Source: Arthrobacter sp. APC 3897
Lineage (GTDB): Bacteria > Actinomycetota > Actinomycetes > Actinomycetales > Micrococcaceae
Assembly: GCF_030407495.1 (NCBI RefSeq)
Contig: NZ_JASDDG010000019.1
Coordinates: forward strand, 18,065 to 82,064
Length of the DNA: 64,000 bases
Direction of reading: 5' to 3'
Shown here: piece by piece, positions 17,983-26,310 of the stretch
How the letters are laid out: each line of letters opens with the position of its first letter
How positions within the stretch are numbered: position 1 is the stretch's first letter
Program-made: the position numbers and the translations under genes
The notes under the pieces: model-generated
Databases searched by the model: none
Told to the model about the DNA's origin: nothing
Seen by the model: only the letters and a program-made list of their open reading frames with translations

Positions 17983-19284
17983 TTGTCTGTGTCGTTGTCC
18001 GACGCCGGGGAAATCACCGGCAGTCTCAATGCCGCCATTGCCGGGCTGTCCGAGTTCCACACCCCGGGACGCCAGGGCTGGACCCGTGAAGTCTTCAGCG
18101 AGTCCTACCTCGACTCACGCCGATGGGTCCAGGCGCAGATGGGTGCCGCGGGCCTGGAGGTCCATCGTGACGCGGCGGGCAATCTTGTGGGCAGGCTCGC
18201 GGGACGGAACCCGGCCGCCCCGGCACTGGTAACGGGATCACACACGGACACGGTGGACGGCGGCGGACGGTTCGACGGCGTTGTCGGTGTCCTGGGCGCC
18301 CTCGAAGCCGTGCGGCTGCTGCGCGAATCCGGCACCGTCCTGGAACGGGACCTGCTGGTGGTGGACTTCCTCGGTGAAGAGTCCAATGCCTTCGGCCTCA
18401 GCTGCCTGGGCAGCCGCGCCCTGGCCGGAGAACTGACCGCCGCGGACCTGGCCCGGACCGACTATTCGGGGAAAACCCTGGCTGCAGCCTATGCGGACTT
18501 CGGGGTGGACCCGTCCGCGCTGCTGTCCTTTGCAGGCTGGACGGGCAAACGGCGTCCGCATGCCTACCTGGAGCTGCACGTCGAGCAGGGACCCACCCTG
18601 GAAGCACGCGGCCTGCCCGTCGGCATCGTCACCGCCATCACCGGGATCGAACGCCTGGTGGCCAGCTTCACCGGCACGCCGGACCATGCGGGAACCCGTC
18701 CCATGGACGACCGCCGGGACGCCATGGTGGCTGCCGCGGAAGCAGTGCTGGCCATCCGGTCGGAGGGCTGCGGTGCCCCGGAGCACGGCGTTGCCACCGT
18801 GACCCGGCTGGAAAACGCCTCCCGTTCGCCCAATGTGGTGCCGTCCCTGGTCCGCCTGCACGGGGAAGTGCGCAGCGTGGACGAGTCCTGGCTCTCCGGC
18901 ACCCGCAGCCGGCTGGCCGCTGAAATCGCGGCCCGCGCGGCGGAGTACGACGTCGAAGCGGACCTGAGCTGGTCCACGGACAACACCGTGGTCCGCGCCT
19001 CGGACAGCGTGCAGGACCTTGCCGGCGACGCCGCCTCGGCTGCCGGCATTGACTGGATGCCCATTCCCAGCGGCGCCACCCATGACGCCGTTCACATGGC
19101 CGCACTGGCGCCCATGGGCATGATCTTCATTCCTTCAGCCAACGGCAAGAGCCACTGCCCGGAGGAATTCACTGCCACTGACCACATAGCCACCGGCGTG
19201 CGGGTCCTCGCGGACACCCTGGTCCGGCTGGACCAGCACAAGTTCTCCACCACTCCCCACACAACTCCAAGGAGTACCTTATGA
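17983..19284 (+). CDS. M20 family Zn-dependent hydrolase, N-carbamoyl-L-amino-acid hydrolase/allantoate amidohydrolase type
   Basis: 433 residues. Metal ligands of the HyuC/AllC group are recognisable: His87 in GSHTDTV, Asp98 in GGRFDGV, Glu132-Glu133 in LGEESN, a His in LELHVEQGP and a C-terminal His in GKSHCPEEF. These enzymes release ammonia and CO2 from carbamoyl-amino acids or act on allantoate-like ureides. I take TTG 17983 as start because GGAGGT lies six bases upstream; GTG 17989 is possible. First gene of an operon with two membrane proteins, an M20 amidohydrolase and an amidase. The stop overlaps the next start (ATGA). Confidence 0.88.
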   Translation: MSVSLSDAGEITGSLNAAIAGLSEFHTPGRQGWTREVFSESYLDSRRWVQAQMGAAGLEVHRDAAGNLVGRLAGRNPAAPALVTGSHTDTVDGGGRFDGVVGVLGALEAVRLLRESGTVLERDLLVVDFLGEESNAFGLSCLGSRALAGELTAADLARTDYSGKTLAAAYADFGVDPSALLSFAGWTGKRRPHAYLELHVEQGPTLEARGLPVGIVTAITGIERLVASFTGTPDHAGTRPMDDRRDAMVAAAEAVLAIRSEGCGAPEHGVATVTRLENASRSPNVVPSLVRLHGEVRSVDESWLSGTRSRLAAEIAARAAEYDVEADLSWSTDNTVVRASDSVQDLAGDAASAAGIDWMPIPSGATHDAVHMAALAPMGMIFIPSANGKSHCPEEFTATDHIATGVRVLADTLVRLDQHKFSTTPHTTPRSTL

Positions 19285-20024
19285 GCCCTCTCCTTCCCCG
19301 TGACGGCAGTTCCACCAACATCATCCAGGTGGCGAATACCCCCATTCTCTGGGTGTTCGCGCTGGCGGTGTTTGCCGTCGTCATCATCCAGAGCCTGATC
19401 TACATGAAGGCCGCCGCCAAGGCCGGCCCCGCCGCGGACATTTCCCAGGCCGAACTGCGTGCCTCCTTCCGTGCCGGAGCGGTGGCCGCAGTCGGCCCGT
19501 CGCTGGCCGTGGTGCTGGTGAGCATCGCCCTGCTGTCCCTGTTCGGCACCCCCGCCGTCCTCACCCGGATCGGGCTGGTGGGCTCCGCGGCAACCGAGAC
19601 GGCGTCGGCCTCCATTGCCGCCGGCACGATGGGCGCGGAACTGGGCGGGGCGGACTACACCCAGACCGTATACGCCGTGGCATTCACCGCCATGAGCCTG
19701 TCCGGAGCCATGTGGATGGTCTGCTGCCTGATCTTCACCCCGCTGCTTCGCCGCGGCGACACCAAGCTGCGCAAGGTAAACCCGGCCCTGATGGCGATCA
19801 TCCCCACTGCCGCGCTGCTGGGCGCCTTCGCCAGCCTTGGCGTGGCCGAGCTGCCCAAGAGCGGCGTGCATGTGCTGACCGTCGCTGCGTCCGCCGCCGT
19901 AATGGCCATGTGCCTGTTCCTGGCCAAGCGGCTGCAGGCGCCCTGGCTGCGTGAGTGGGGACTTGGCATCTCCATTGTGCTGGGCCTGGTCATCGCCTAC
20001 CTCGCCCACACCGCCGGCGCCTAA
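19281..20024 (+). CDS. DUF5058 family membrane protein, putative transporter subunit
   Basis: 247 residues with about six hydrophobic segments; the N-terminus IIQVANTPILWVFALAV and the glycine/alanine-rich RIGLVGSAATETASASIAAGTMGAE region match what I know of DUF5058 proteins. No nucleotide-binding or receptor gene accompanies it, so it is not a classical ABC system. The start overlaps the hydrolase stop, implying co-translation. It is followed 29 bases later by a second polytopic protein of similar size; together they may form a two-component permease for the N-acyl or N-carbamoyl amino acids or peptides hydrolysed by the flanking enzymes. Function is inferred only from context. Confidence 0.72.
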   Translation: MSPLLPRDGSSTNIIQVANTPILWVFALAVFAVVIIQSLIYMKAAAKAGPAADISQAELRASFRAGAVAAVGPSLAVVLVSIALLSLFGTPAVLTRIGLVGSAATETASASIAAGTMGAELGGADYTQTVYAVAFTAMSLSGAMWMVCCLIFTPLLRRGDTKLRKVNPALMAIIPTAALLGAFASLGVAELPKSGVHVLTVAASAAVMAMCLFLAKRLQAPWLREWGLGISIVLGLVIAYLAHTAGA

Positions 20025-20053
20025 CTACCCCCACTTTCGAAGGAGAACGGCTT

Positions 20054-20779
20054 ATGTCCACCACCGCCACGGGCGCCCAGGCCTCCGCGCTCGCCGAATT
20101 CGACCGCACCACCTCCCGGTGGGGCCAGCTGACCATGACCGCAGCACTGCTGCTCTCACTGGCCGGCCCCGCCTACCTGGTTTTCTTCGCCGACCTTGGG
20201 GTCACGGGCACCATGGTGCTCACCGCGGCCCTCGCCGTGGGCGCCTCGTTCTTTGTGCTCTGGTTCGTTGAACCCATTACCTACTACCCGGTGCTGGGAC
20301 CGGCAGCCATGTACCAGGCCTTCATGATCGGAAACCTGGCCAACAAGCTGCTGCCCGCCGCGATGGTTGCCCAGGCCACCATCGGTGCGAAGTCCGGTAC
20401 AAAAAAGGCCGACTTCTCCGCCATCATGGCCATCTGCGGCGCCGCCATGGTGCACGTGATGTCGATGCTGATCTTTGTCGGTTTGCTGGGCACATGGCTG
20501 CTGAGCCTGGTTCCGCTGGAAGTCATGGAAGTTACCCGCATCTACATCTTCCCGGCCATCATCGGCGCCGTGATCGTGCAGCTGGTGTTCTCCGCCAAGC
20601 AGCCCCGCATCACCATCGTTGCCGTGGGCGTGGCGCTCCTTGTCATCTTTGTCCTGGTTCCGCTTGTTCCGGCCCTGGCCAAGCTGGCCACCGGCATCAG
20701 CGTGGTGGTTACCGCGGTGCTGGCCTGGTTTGTCCGGGACCGCAACGCCGCCGCCGGCAAGGCCGAGCTGGTCAACTAG
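20054..20779 (+). CDS. Polytopic membrane protein, partner of DUF5058 protein
   Basis: 241 residues with about six membrane segments. I do not recognise a characterised family. A conserved-looking loop reads EPITYYPVLGPAAMYQAFMIGN (about 76-97), followed by AQATIGAKSGTKKADFSAI, which may be a re-entrant or substrate-contact region. The start follows an AAGGAG ribosome binding site. It is always read here as the second of two adjacent small membrane proteins between two M20 hydrolases, so a transport role with the DUF5058 subunit is the most economical guess. Confidence 0.68.
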   Translation: MSTTATGAQASALAEFDRTTSRWGQLTMTAALLLSLAGPAYLVFFADLGVTGTMVLTAALAVGASFFVLWFVEPITYYPVLGPAAMYQAFMIGNLANKLLPAAMVAQATIGAKSGTKKADFSAIMAICGAAMVHVMSMLIFVGLLGTWLLSLVPLEVMEVTRIYIFPAIIGAVIVQLVFSAKQPRITIVAVGVALLVIFVLVPLVPALAKLATGISVVVTAVLAWFVRDRNAAAGKAELVN

Positions 20780-20869
20780 TCCGGCTCAAGCAGATTGACG
20801 CCGGCGGGCACCGCTGCCCGCCGGCCTCCCCACTCCACCGGGCCGCGCCCGCAACTGAAAGGTTTATCC

Positions 20870-22135
20870 ATGAGCACCAACACCGAAACCGCAGCACCGG
20901 CCATTCTCACCGCCTTCGGCTATACCGCTGCGGACCGGCAGAAGATGCACGAAACGTACCGCTACCTGCACGCCAATCCGGAACTGTCCATGCAGGAATC
21001 CGGGACGGCGGCGTTCCTGCTGCAGCGGCTGCAGGAGCTGGGGCTTGAGGCTTTCACCTGCGGAGGCACCGGCGTCGTCGGCGTCCTGCGCAACGGGGAC
21101 GGACCGGTGGTGGGGTTCCGTGCGGACACCGACGGGCTGCCGATAGCGGAGAACACCGGTCTGGAATACGCCAGCACCGCCACCGGCACGCTGGAGGACG
21201 GCACCGCGGTGCCGGTGATGCACGGCTGCGGCCATGACACCCACATGTCAGTGGCTCTGGCCAGCGCCGAACTGCTGGCCCGCGGCACCGATACCTGGAG
21301 CGGAACCGTGGTGTTCATCTTCCAGCCCGGCGAGGAGACCGCCGCGGGAGCACAGGCCATGGTGGCGGACGGGCTGTGGGACAAGGCTCCGAAGCCCGAG
21401 GTGATTTACGGGCAGCATGTCTGGCCCGGCGTGGCCGGAGGGCTGGAAATCAGCAGCGGCACTGCCATGGCCATGGCGGACTCCTGGAAGATCACCGTCA
21501 TCGGCAAGCAGGCGCACGGGTCGCAGCCGGAGAAATCGATTGATCCGATTGTGCTGGGTGCGCACATGATTGTCCGGATCCAGACCATTCTTTCGCGGGA
21601 AGTCCCGGCGCGGGACTCCGCCGTGATCACCATCGGCACCTTCCACGGCGGGCTGAAGGAGAACATCATCCCCGGCAGCGCCGAATTCACCGTCAATGTC
21701 CGGACCTTCGAACCTGCCATCCGCGAGCAGGTACTGGGCGCCCTGAAGCGGATTATCGCCGCCGAAGCCGCGGCCTCCAACGCTCCGGATCCCGTGATTG
21801 AGGAGATTTCCAGCTTTCCGCGCTGCTACAACGATCCCGATGCCACTGCGGAAGTGCTGGCCCGGCTCCGGGGAGCGCTGGGGGAGGAGAACGTCAGTGT
21901 GGTTCCGCCGGTGATGGGCAGCGAAGACTTCGGTCTGCTGGCAGACGCCATTGGCGTCCCCTCCGTGTATTGGATGTTCGGTTCCACCAGCGCCGCCAGG
22001 ATCGACGCCGGTGATCAGGTGGCCGGAAACCACTCGCCGGAGTTCGCTCCCGAGCTGGAACCGACGCTCGGCACCGGGCTGGCCGCCGCGCTCGCCGCCA
22101 TCGGCACGCGCCTCGGAGTGGAAGGACGGGCCTGA
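20870..22135 (+). CDS. M20 family amidohydrolase (N-acyl-amino-acid/IAA-amino-acid hydrolase type)
   Basis: 421 residues. The motif MHGCGHDTHMS carries the metal-binding Cys120 and His122; FQPGEETAAGAQAMVADG supplies the catalytic Glu pair; GQHVWPG and the C-terminal GSEDFG match the AmhX/HipO/IAA-hydrolase group. These cytoplasmic metalloenzymes cleave an acyl group from an amino acid. The start at 20870 is preceded by GAAAGG; an upstream in-frame ATG lacks a ribosome binding site. It sits between the transporter pair and the amidase, so the operon seems to import and deacylate amino-acid conjugates. Confidence 0.88.
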   Translation: MSTNTETAAPAILTAFGYTAADRQKMHETYRYLHANPELSMQESGTAAFLLQRLQELGLEAFTCGGTGVVGVLRNGDGPVVGFRADTDGLPIAENTGLEYASTATGTLEDGTAVPVMHGCGHDTHMSVALASAELLARGTDTWSGTVVFIFQPGEETAAGAQAMVADGLWDKAPKPEVIYGQHVWPGVAGGLEISSGTAMAMADSWKITVIGKQAHGSQPEKSIDPIVLGAHMIVRIQTILSREVPARDSAVITIGTFHGGLKENIIPGSAEFTVNVRTFEPAIREQVLGALKRIIAAEAAASNAPDPVIEEISSFPRCYNDPDATAEVLARLRGALGEENVSVVPPVMGSEDFGLLADAIGVPSVYWMFGSTSAARIDAGDQVAGNHSPEFAPELEPTLGTGLAAALAAIGTRLGVEGRA

Positions 22136-22137
22136 AC

Positions 22138-23598
22138 ATGGGGCTGACACCGTCCGCCGAGGCCATTCAGGCCATGTCCGCGGTGGAGCTCACCGGGGCC
22201 ATCAGGGCCAAACAGCTCTCCGCCCGCGAGGCCCTGGACGCGCAGCTGGAGCAGATTTCGGCGGTGAACCCGCAGATTAATGCGGTGGTGACGCTGGACC
22301 CGGAGGGCGCCCATGCGCTGGCCACGGCCGCCGACCAGCGCACCGCAGCCGCGGCGGGGGATTCTCTGCCGCCGCTGCACGGGCTGCCCATGACCCACAA
22401 GGACACCCACAACACACGGGGAATGCGGACCACCCAGGGGTCCGTCCTGTTCCGGGATTCTGTGCCCGACGCCGATGACCTCATCATCGCCCGGCTGAAG
22501 GCCGCCGGCGCAGTGACCACGGGCAAGTCCAACGTGCCCGAGTTCGCCGCCGGTTCACACACCTTCAACGAGGTCTTCGGCACCACCACCAACCCGTACG
22601 CGCCGGACCTCAGCGCCGGGGGCAGCAGCGGCGGGGCGGCCGCTGCCCTGGGTGCGCGCATCCAGGCGATCAGCGACGGCAGCGACATGGGCGGATCCCT
22701 GCGGATCCCGGCGTCGTTCTGCAATGTGGTGGGGTTCCGGCCCACGGCCGGCGTGGTGCCCACCTGGCCCAGCCGCGATCTGTGGAGCTGGCTGGCCCGA
22801 AGCGGCCCGATGGCCCGCGACGTTGCCGACATTGCCCTGATGCTCACCGCGGTCGCCGGGCCGGGCCCGGGACCGGCTGTGCTGCCCTCCCTCTCGCCGG
22901 AAACCTTCGCGCAGCCGCTGGAGCGTGACCTGACCGGGATGCGGATCGGCTGGACCCCGGACTTTGGCCTGGGGATCCCGGTGGAGAAGGAAGTGCTGCG
23001 GGTGCTGGAAGCCCAGCTCGGAGTGTTTGAAGAGCTCGGAGCCAGAGTGGAACAGGCCACCCCTGACCTGCAGGATGCAGACCTGGTGTTCCGCAACGTC
23101 CGCGCCCTGGAGTTTGTCCAAACCCTCGGGGACCTGGTCCGGGATCACCCTGAATCCATCAAGCCGGAAATCCGGTGGAATGTGGAACAGGGACAGCAAT
23201 TGACCGGACAGGACATCGCCGCCACCGCAGCAGCGCGTACGCGGCTGGCATTGAAGGTCCACGAATTCTTCGGCGGCTACGACGTGCTGCTGGCACCGGC
23301 CGCCCAGGTACTGCCCTTTGACGCGCGTCAGCGTTACCCGGAGACCATCAACGGCCAGGCGCTGCCCACGTACCTGGACTGGATGCGCTCGGCCTGTGTC
23401 ATCTCAGCCACGGGGCTGCCGGCGCTGTCCATGCCGGCCGGCTTCAGCGCTGAGGGATTGCCGGTGGGCCTGCAGATGGTAATGAACCACGGGCAGGATT
23501 TCCAGCTGCTCCAGGTGGCACGGGCCTTTGAACAGGCCACCGGCTACGCCCGCCGCGCCCCGGCACTGGTCGCAGGGGAAGGGGTGGGGATGGGCTGA
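22138..23598 (+). CDS. Amidase (amidase signature family)
   Basis: 486 residues. The Ser-cisSer-Lys triad can be placed at Lys88 (PMTHKDT), Ser163 (GGSSGG) and Ser187 (DGSDMGGSLRIPA). Amidase-signature enzymes hydrolyse a wide range of carboxamides to the acid and ammonia; GatA is the paralogue but this gene lacks gatB/gatC neighbours, so it is catabolic. It starts two bases after the M20 gene stop, with GAAGG upstream. Last gene of the LacI-controlled operon. No clear terminator follows. Confidence 0.9.
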   Translation: MGLTPSAEAIQAMSAVELTGAIRAKQLSAREALDAQLEQISAVNPQINAVVTLDPEGAHALATAADQRTAAAAGDSLPPLHGLPMTHKDTHNTRGMRTTQGSVLFRDSVPDADDLIIARLKAAGAVTTGKSNVPEFAAGSHTFNEVFGTTTNPYAPDLSAGGSSGGAAAALGARIQAISDGSDMGGSLRIPASFCNVVGFRPTAGVVPTWPSRDLWSWLARSGPMARDVADIALMLTAVAGPGPGPAVLPSLSPETFAQPLERDLTGMRIGWTPDFGLGIPVEKEVLRVLEAQLGVFEELGARVEQATPDLQDADLVFRNVRALEFVQTLGDLVRDHPESIKPEIRWNVEQGQQLTGQDIAATAAARTRLALKVHEFFGGYDVLLAPAAQVLPFDARQRYPETINGQALPTYLDWMRSACVISATGLPALSMPAGFSAEGLPVGLQMVMNHGQDFQLLQVARAFEQATGYARRAPALVAGEGVGMG

Positions 23599-23718
23599 CT
23601 AATCCATCCGCTCCAGGACGAACACCGGGATCTCCCGGTCCGTTTTCGCCTGGTCATCCGCATACGGGGGGATAAGCAGCCACGGACCGTTTTTGGTTGA
23701 CCGGGCCTGCGCCGGATC
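23599..23718 (-). pseudogene. C-terminal remnant of a deazaflavin (F420)-dependent nitroreductase family protein
   Basis: Thirty-nine sense codons ending in a stop encode a tail with GPWLLIPPYADDQAKTDREI and then PVFVLERMD, which matches the conserved C-terminus of DDN/nitroreductase-family deazaflavin-dependent oxidoreductases (about 130-150 residues when intact). The frame meets a stop (TAG at 23719-23721) immediately upstream and no start or N-terminal part is seen, so it is a decayed fragment, left downstream of the amidase and convergent to it. Confidence 0.55.
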
Positions 23719-23758
23719 CTAACGTGTCGTCTGTTCGTCCCGCCGGCAGATCGGACCG

Positions 23759-23956
23759 ATGATGACAACACCGCTAAATGCCCTTCCCAAGGTTGGAGCC
23801 CCTGCAGCCCGGGCGCTGGACGCTGCGGGGTACTCATCGCTCCGGAGTCTGTCTGGAGTTCCACGCAGGGAGCTTGCAGCTCTGCACGGACTGGGGCCCA
23901 AAGCCCTGGACATTATTGAGCGGGCCCTTGCCGAGCACGGACTCGAGCTCGGCTGA
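23759..23956 (+). CDS. Small helix-hairpin-helix protein
   Basis: 65 residues. Two helix-hairpin-helix-like elements are visible: LPKVGAPAARALDAAG (9-24) and LHGLGPKALDIIERAL (42-57), the pattern of small helix-hairpin-helix DNA-binding proteins common in actinobacteria. The start could be ATG 23759 or the adjacent ATG 23762; the ribosome binding site is weak. It stands alone between the oxidoreductase remnant and a VOC gene. Biological role unknown; non-specific DNA binding is the family expectation. Confidence 0.65.
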   Translation: MMTTPLNALPKVGAPAARALDAAGYSSLRSLSGVPRRELAALHGLGPKALDIIERALAEHGLELG

Positions 23957-24075
23957 ACTGTTTGCCGCCGCACTGTTTGCCGCCGCACCCACGGTGTCCC
24001 CGGCATGCAATGATGACCTTGTCCGGCGGCCACTTCCGGCGCGACGGCGTACAACACAACACCCGGGGGGGCAGA

Positions 24076-24465
24076 ATGCGGCTACACCATGTACAGGTCT
24101 CGATACCCCAAGGCGGGGAAGATCAGGCGCGCAGCTTCTACGGAGACGCGCTCGGTATGACCGAGGTGCCCAAGCCTCCGTCCCTGGCCGGACGCGGCGG
24201 GTGCTGGTTCCGCGCCTTCGACGGCGAGGCCGTGGTTGCCGAAATCCATCTGGGCGTCGATACGCCGTTTGTTCCCGCCAAGAAAGCTCACCCGGCACTG
24301 GTTCTGGCTTCACCCGAGGAGCTCGAAGTCCTCGGTGCCGCGATTGAATCGGCGGGGTTTGAAGTGTCGTGGGAAGAGCGGCACACCTTTGAGGGCTACG
24401 AACGGTTCCACTGCCGGGATCCGTTCAACAACCGGGTGGAAGTGCTTTCGCCGCTGGCGGGCTGA
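24076..24465 (+). CDS. VOC family (glyoxalase/bleomycin resistance-like) protein
   Basis: 129 residues, one vicinal-oxygen-chelate domain. It begins MRLHHVQVSIPQG and ends with the typical FHCRDPFNNRVEVLSP strand in which the Glu is a metal ligand candidate. Members include glyoxalases, fosfomycin or bleomycin resistance proteins and many unassigned enzymes. The ATG at 24076 is preceded by a G-rich stretch. No catabolic neighbours allow a finer call. Confidence 0.82.
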   Translation: MRLHHVQVSIPQGGEDQARSFYGDALGMTEVPKPPSLAGRGGCWFRAFDGEAVVAEIHLGVDTPFVPAKKAHPALVLASPEELEVLGAAIESAGFEVSWEERHTFEGYERFHCRDPFNNRVEVLSPLAG

Positions 24466-24621
24466 ATCCGACGACAGCGCGAGCACAGTCGCTTTTCGTC
24501 CATACGGTCCGCTTCGGCTTTTCGGGCCGGCGACCTGAAAGAATGGAAGTTCGTCCGGCCTGCCTGCTCGCCGGACCGCAGGTAACCGCACAGTCTCACC
24601 CCTGGAATGGAGCTCCACCAC

Positions 24622-25020
24622 ATGTCATCCGATTCAACTGCTGCCCGCATCTTCGGGATTTCCACGGAGGACCGGGTCACGGTCTATGGTGCAGCAGACC
24701 GTCCGGAGGTAGCGCCGTTCCTGCCTGCCCAGGCGTACCTGGCCGAATCCGGCTCGCGGAACCCGGCCAACGTCGTCGTGCTGTTTGCAGGCTCAGCAGC
24801 AGATCTGGCCCATGAGCTGTCCGGTGCCGCGGCTGCCGTGGAATCCGGCGGCGTGCTGTGGGTCTGCTACCCCTCGGCCGCAGCGGTGAACGAGGAGCGT
24901 GACCTCAACCGTGACACCGTGGTCTCCCTGATGGAGGACAACGGATGGCAGCCGCTGGCGGATGCCTCCGTGAGCGAGGCATGGTCCGCGGTGCGCGGGC
25001 AGCCGACGCCCCAGCAGTAA
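24622..25020 (+). CDS. DUF3052-like conserved protein
   Basis: 132 residues from ATG 24622, which follows a TGGAG element; an in-frame ATG at 24607 is the alternative. The C-terminal half (LWVCYPSAAAVNEERDLNRD, then WSAVRGQP) resembles actinobacterial DUF3052-type proteins, which are small cytoplasmic proteins of unknown function. No membrane segment or catalytic motif is seen. A hairpin lies between its stop and the convergent SDR gene. Confidence 0.6.
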   Translation: MSSDSTAARIFGISTEDRVTVYGAADRPEVAPFLPAQAYLAESGSRNPANVVVLFAGSAADLAHELSGAAAAVESGGVLWVCYPSAAAVNEERDLNRDTVVSLMEDNGWQPLADASVSEAWSAVRGQPTPQQ

Positions 25021-25043
25021 AGACTCACCGGGACACTGTTCAC

Positions 25044-25088
25044 CGGGTTTCGGGGAAGCATGCCTGCAGCGCACTTCCCCGGAACCCG
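25044..25088. terminator. Bidirectional hairpin between convergent genes
   Basis: Inverted repeat with 15-base arms (25044-25058 and 25074-25088), one G-T wobble, between the stop of the DUF3052-like gene and the SDR gene. No T run follows on either strand, so termination strength is uncertain. Confidence 0.5.
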
Positions 25089-25103
25089 CCTTGCTGATGC
25101 CGG

Positions 25104-25895
25104 CTAAGCGAAGTTGATTCCGCCGTCGATCAGTACGGTCTGTCCGGTCATGTGATCAGAATCAGGACCGGACAGGAACGACACCAATTTGGCGACGTCC
25201 TCCGGGACGGAGACCCGCCCCGCAAGGATGCCGTCCACCTGGCGCTCAAGAGCGCTGCCGCGGGGAGTGCCTTCAATGGTGGTGAGGCGCTCGTCAATGA
25301 GGTCCCACATAGCCGTGCCCACCACACCGGGAGCGTAGGCATTGACGGTGATCTTATGCTTCGCGAATTCCATGGCAGCAGCTTGGGTTAGCCCTCTGAC
25401 TGCCCACTTCGTCGCTGAGTAGGAGGCAAGGAGGGGAAAGGGCCGATAGGCAACTATCGATGCTGCTCCGATAATCTTGCCGCTGCTTTTCTGGGCGATG
25501 AACTGCCGGGCTGCTGCCTGGTAGCAGTAGTAGACGCCCTTGATATTGACGTCGAGCATGCGGTCCAACGCGGCGGGCTCAACATCAAGAATGGGATCAA
25601 CCTGGGCAATCCCCGCGTTGGCGACGAACACATGCAGGTCGCCAAGAGCCGTGGTGCCTTCGGCCACGAAACGGGCCACGTCATCGGGGTTTGAAACGTC
25701 GCCGAATACGCCCACGGCTTCCCTGCCCCGCTCCTGGACCGCGGCGACGACGCTATCGACATTGTCTTTGGCATCGGGGACATCCGCCACGATGATATTG
25801 AAACCGTCGTCGGCCAAGCGCTCTGCAATAGCCCGGCCGATTCCCCTGCCGGCTCCGGTGATGAGTGCTGTGCTGCCTTGGTTCTGAGTAACCAT
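25104..25895 (-). CDS. SDR family oxidoreductase, acetoin/2,3-butanediol dehydrogenase-like
   Basis: 263 residues. The cofactor motif is TGAGRGIG (about 14-21), the catalytic Ser-Tyr-Lys is in AASIVAYRPFPLLASYSATKWAV (YxxxK), and NAG is present. The region AYAPGVVGTAMWDLIDERL and the C-terminal SDHMTGQTVLIDGGI resemble BudC-type acetoin reductases. The start at 25895 has an AAAGGAG ribosome binding site. It is divergent from the sugar ABC transporter at 26311, so oxidation of an imported sugar or polyol is an alternative to acetoin reduction. Confidence 0.85.
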   Translation of the reverse strand: MVTQNQGSTALITGAGRGIGRAIAERLADDGFNIIVADVPDAKDNVDSVVAAVQERGREAVGVFGDVSNPDDVARFVAEGTTALGDLHVFVANAGIAQVDPILDVEPAALDRMLDVNIKGVYYCYQAAARQFIAQKSSGKIIGAASIVAYRPFPLLASYSATKWAVRGLTQAAAMEFAKHKITVNAYAPGVVGTAMWDLIDERLTTIEGTPRGSALERQVDGILAGRVSVPEDVAKLVSFLSGPDSDHMTGQTVLIDGGINFA

Positions 25896-26310
25896 GATTG
25901 CTCCTTTGGTGGCTCCGGGGTGCTCCCGGTTGGCGTCGTTGCCCGTGCCCAGTCTTCGCACCGCTGCAGGACCCAGTAAAGAGTGGGCACAGATCCGCAG
26001 GGAGCAACCGCCAAAAAGCCGATGCCGCACGGGGTCTCGATGCCCGCCGACGGACCGGCGGGCCGCCGCTACTCCCATCGCGGCAGGAGCGATGTTGCGT
26101 TCGCATAAACATTCCAAAATCTCTTGTCCAGATGCGGTCGGAGTGGAATTGTTGGCTCAGCCCGCAAATAGGTGACGGTTGCTCGTCACGGGGCGCTACA
26201 GCGTTGTATCCGTCCGATCCGGACCTGCGGTGCATGAGCGGGGTCTCCCGCCGTTTCCCGCGGCGCCAGGCCAACCCCGCGGGGCCGGATCCTTTTTCAA
26301 AGGCTCAACA
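25896..26310. other. Intergenic region between SDR and sugar-binding protein genes
   Basis: About 415 bases without a convincing gene: in-frame extensions of both neighbours exist but have compositionally unlikely, Arg/Ala-rich translations. A lower-GC patch (about 26095-26160) contains an imperfect inverted pair AACATTCCA / TGGAATTGTT about 30 bases apart and is the likely divergent promoter area. No regulator gene lies here. Confidence 0.4.

Noticed and set aside
25898..26310. Open frames in the gap between SDR and ChvE-type genes
   Set aside because: Arg/Pro/Ala-rich translations without start signals or motifs.
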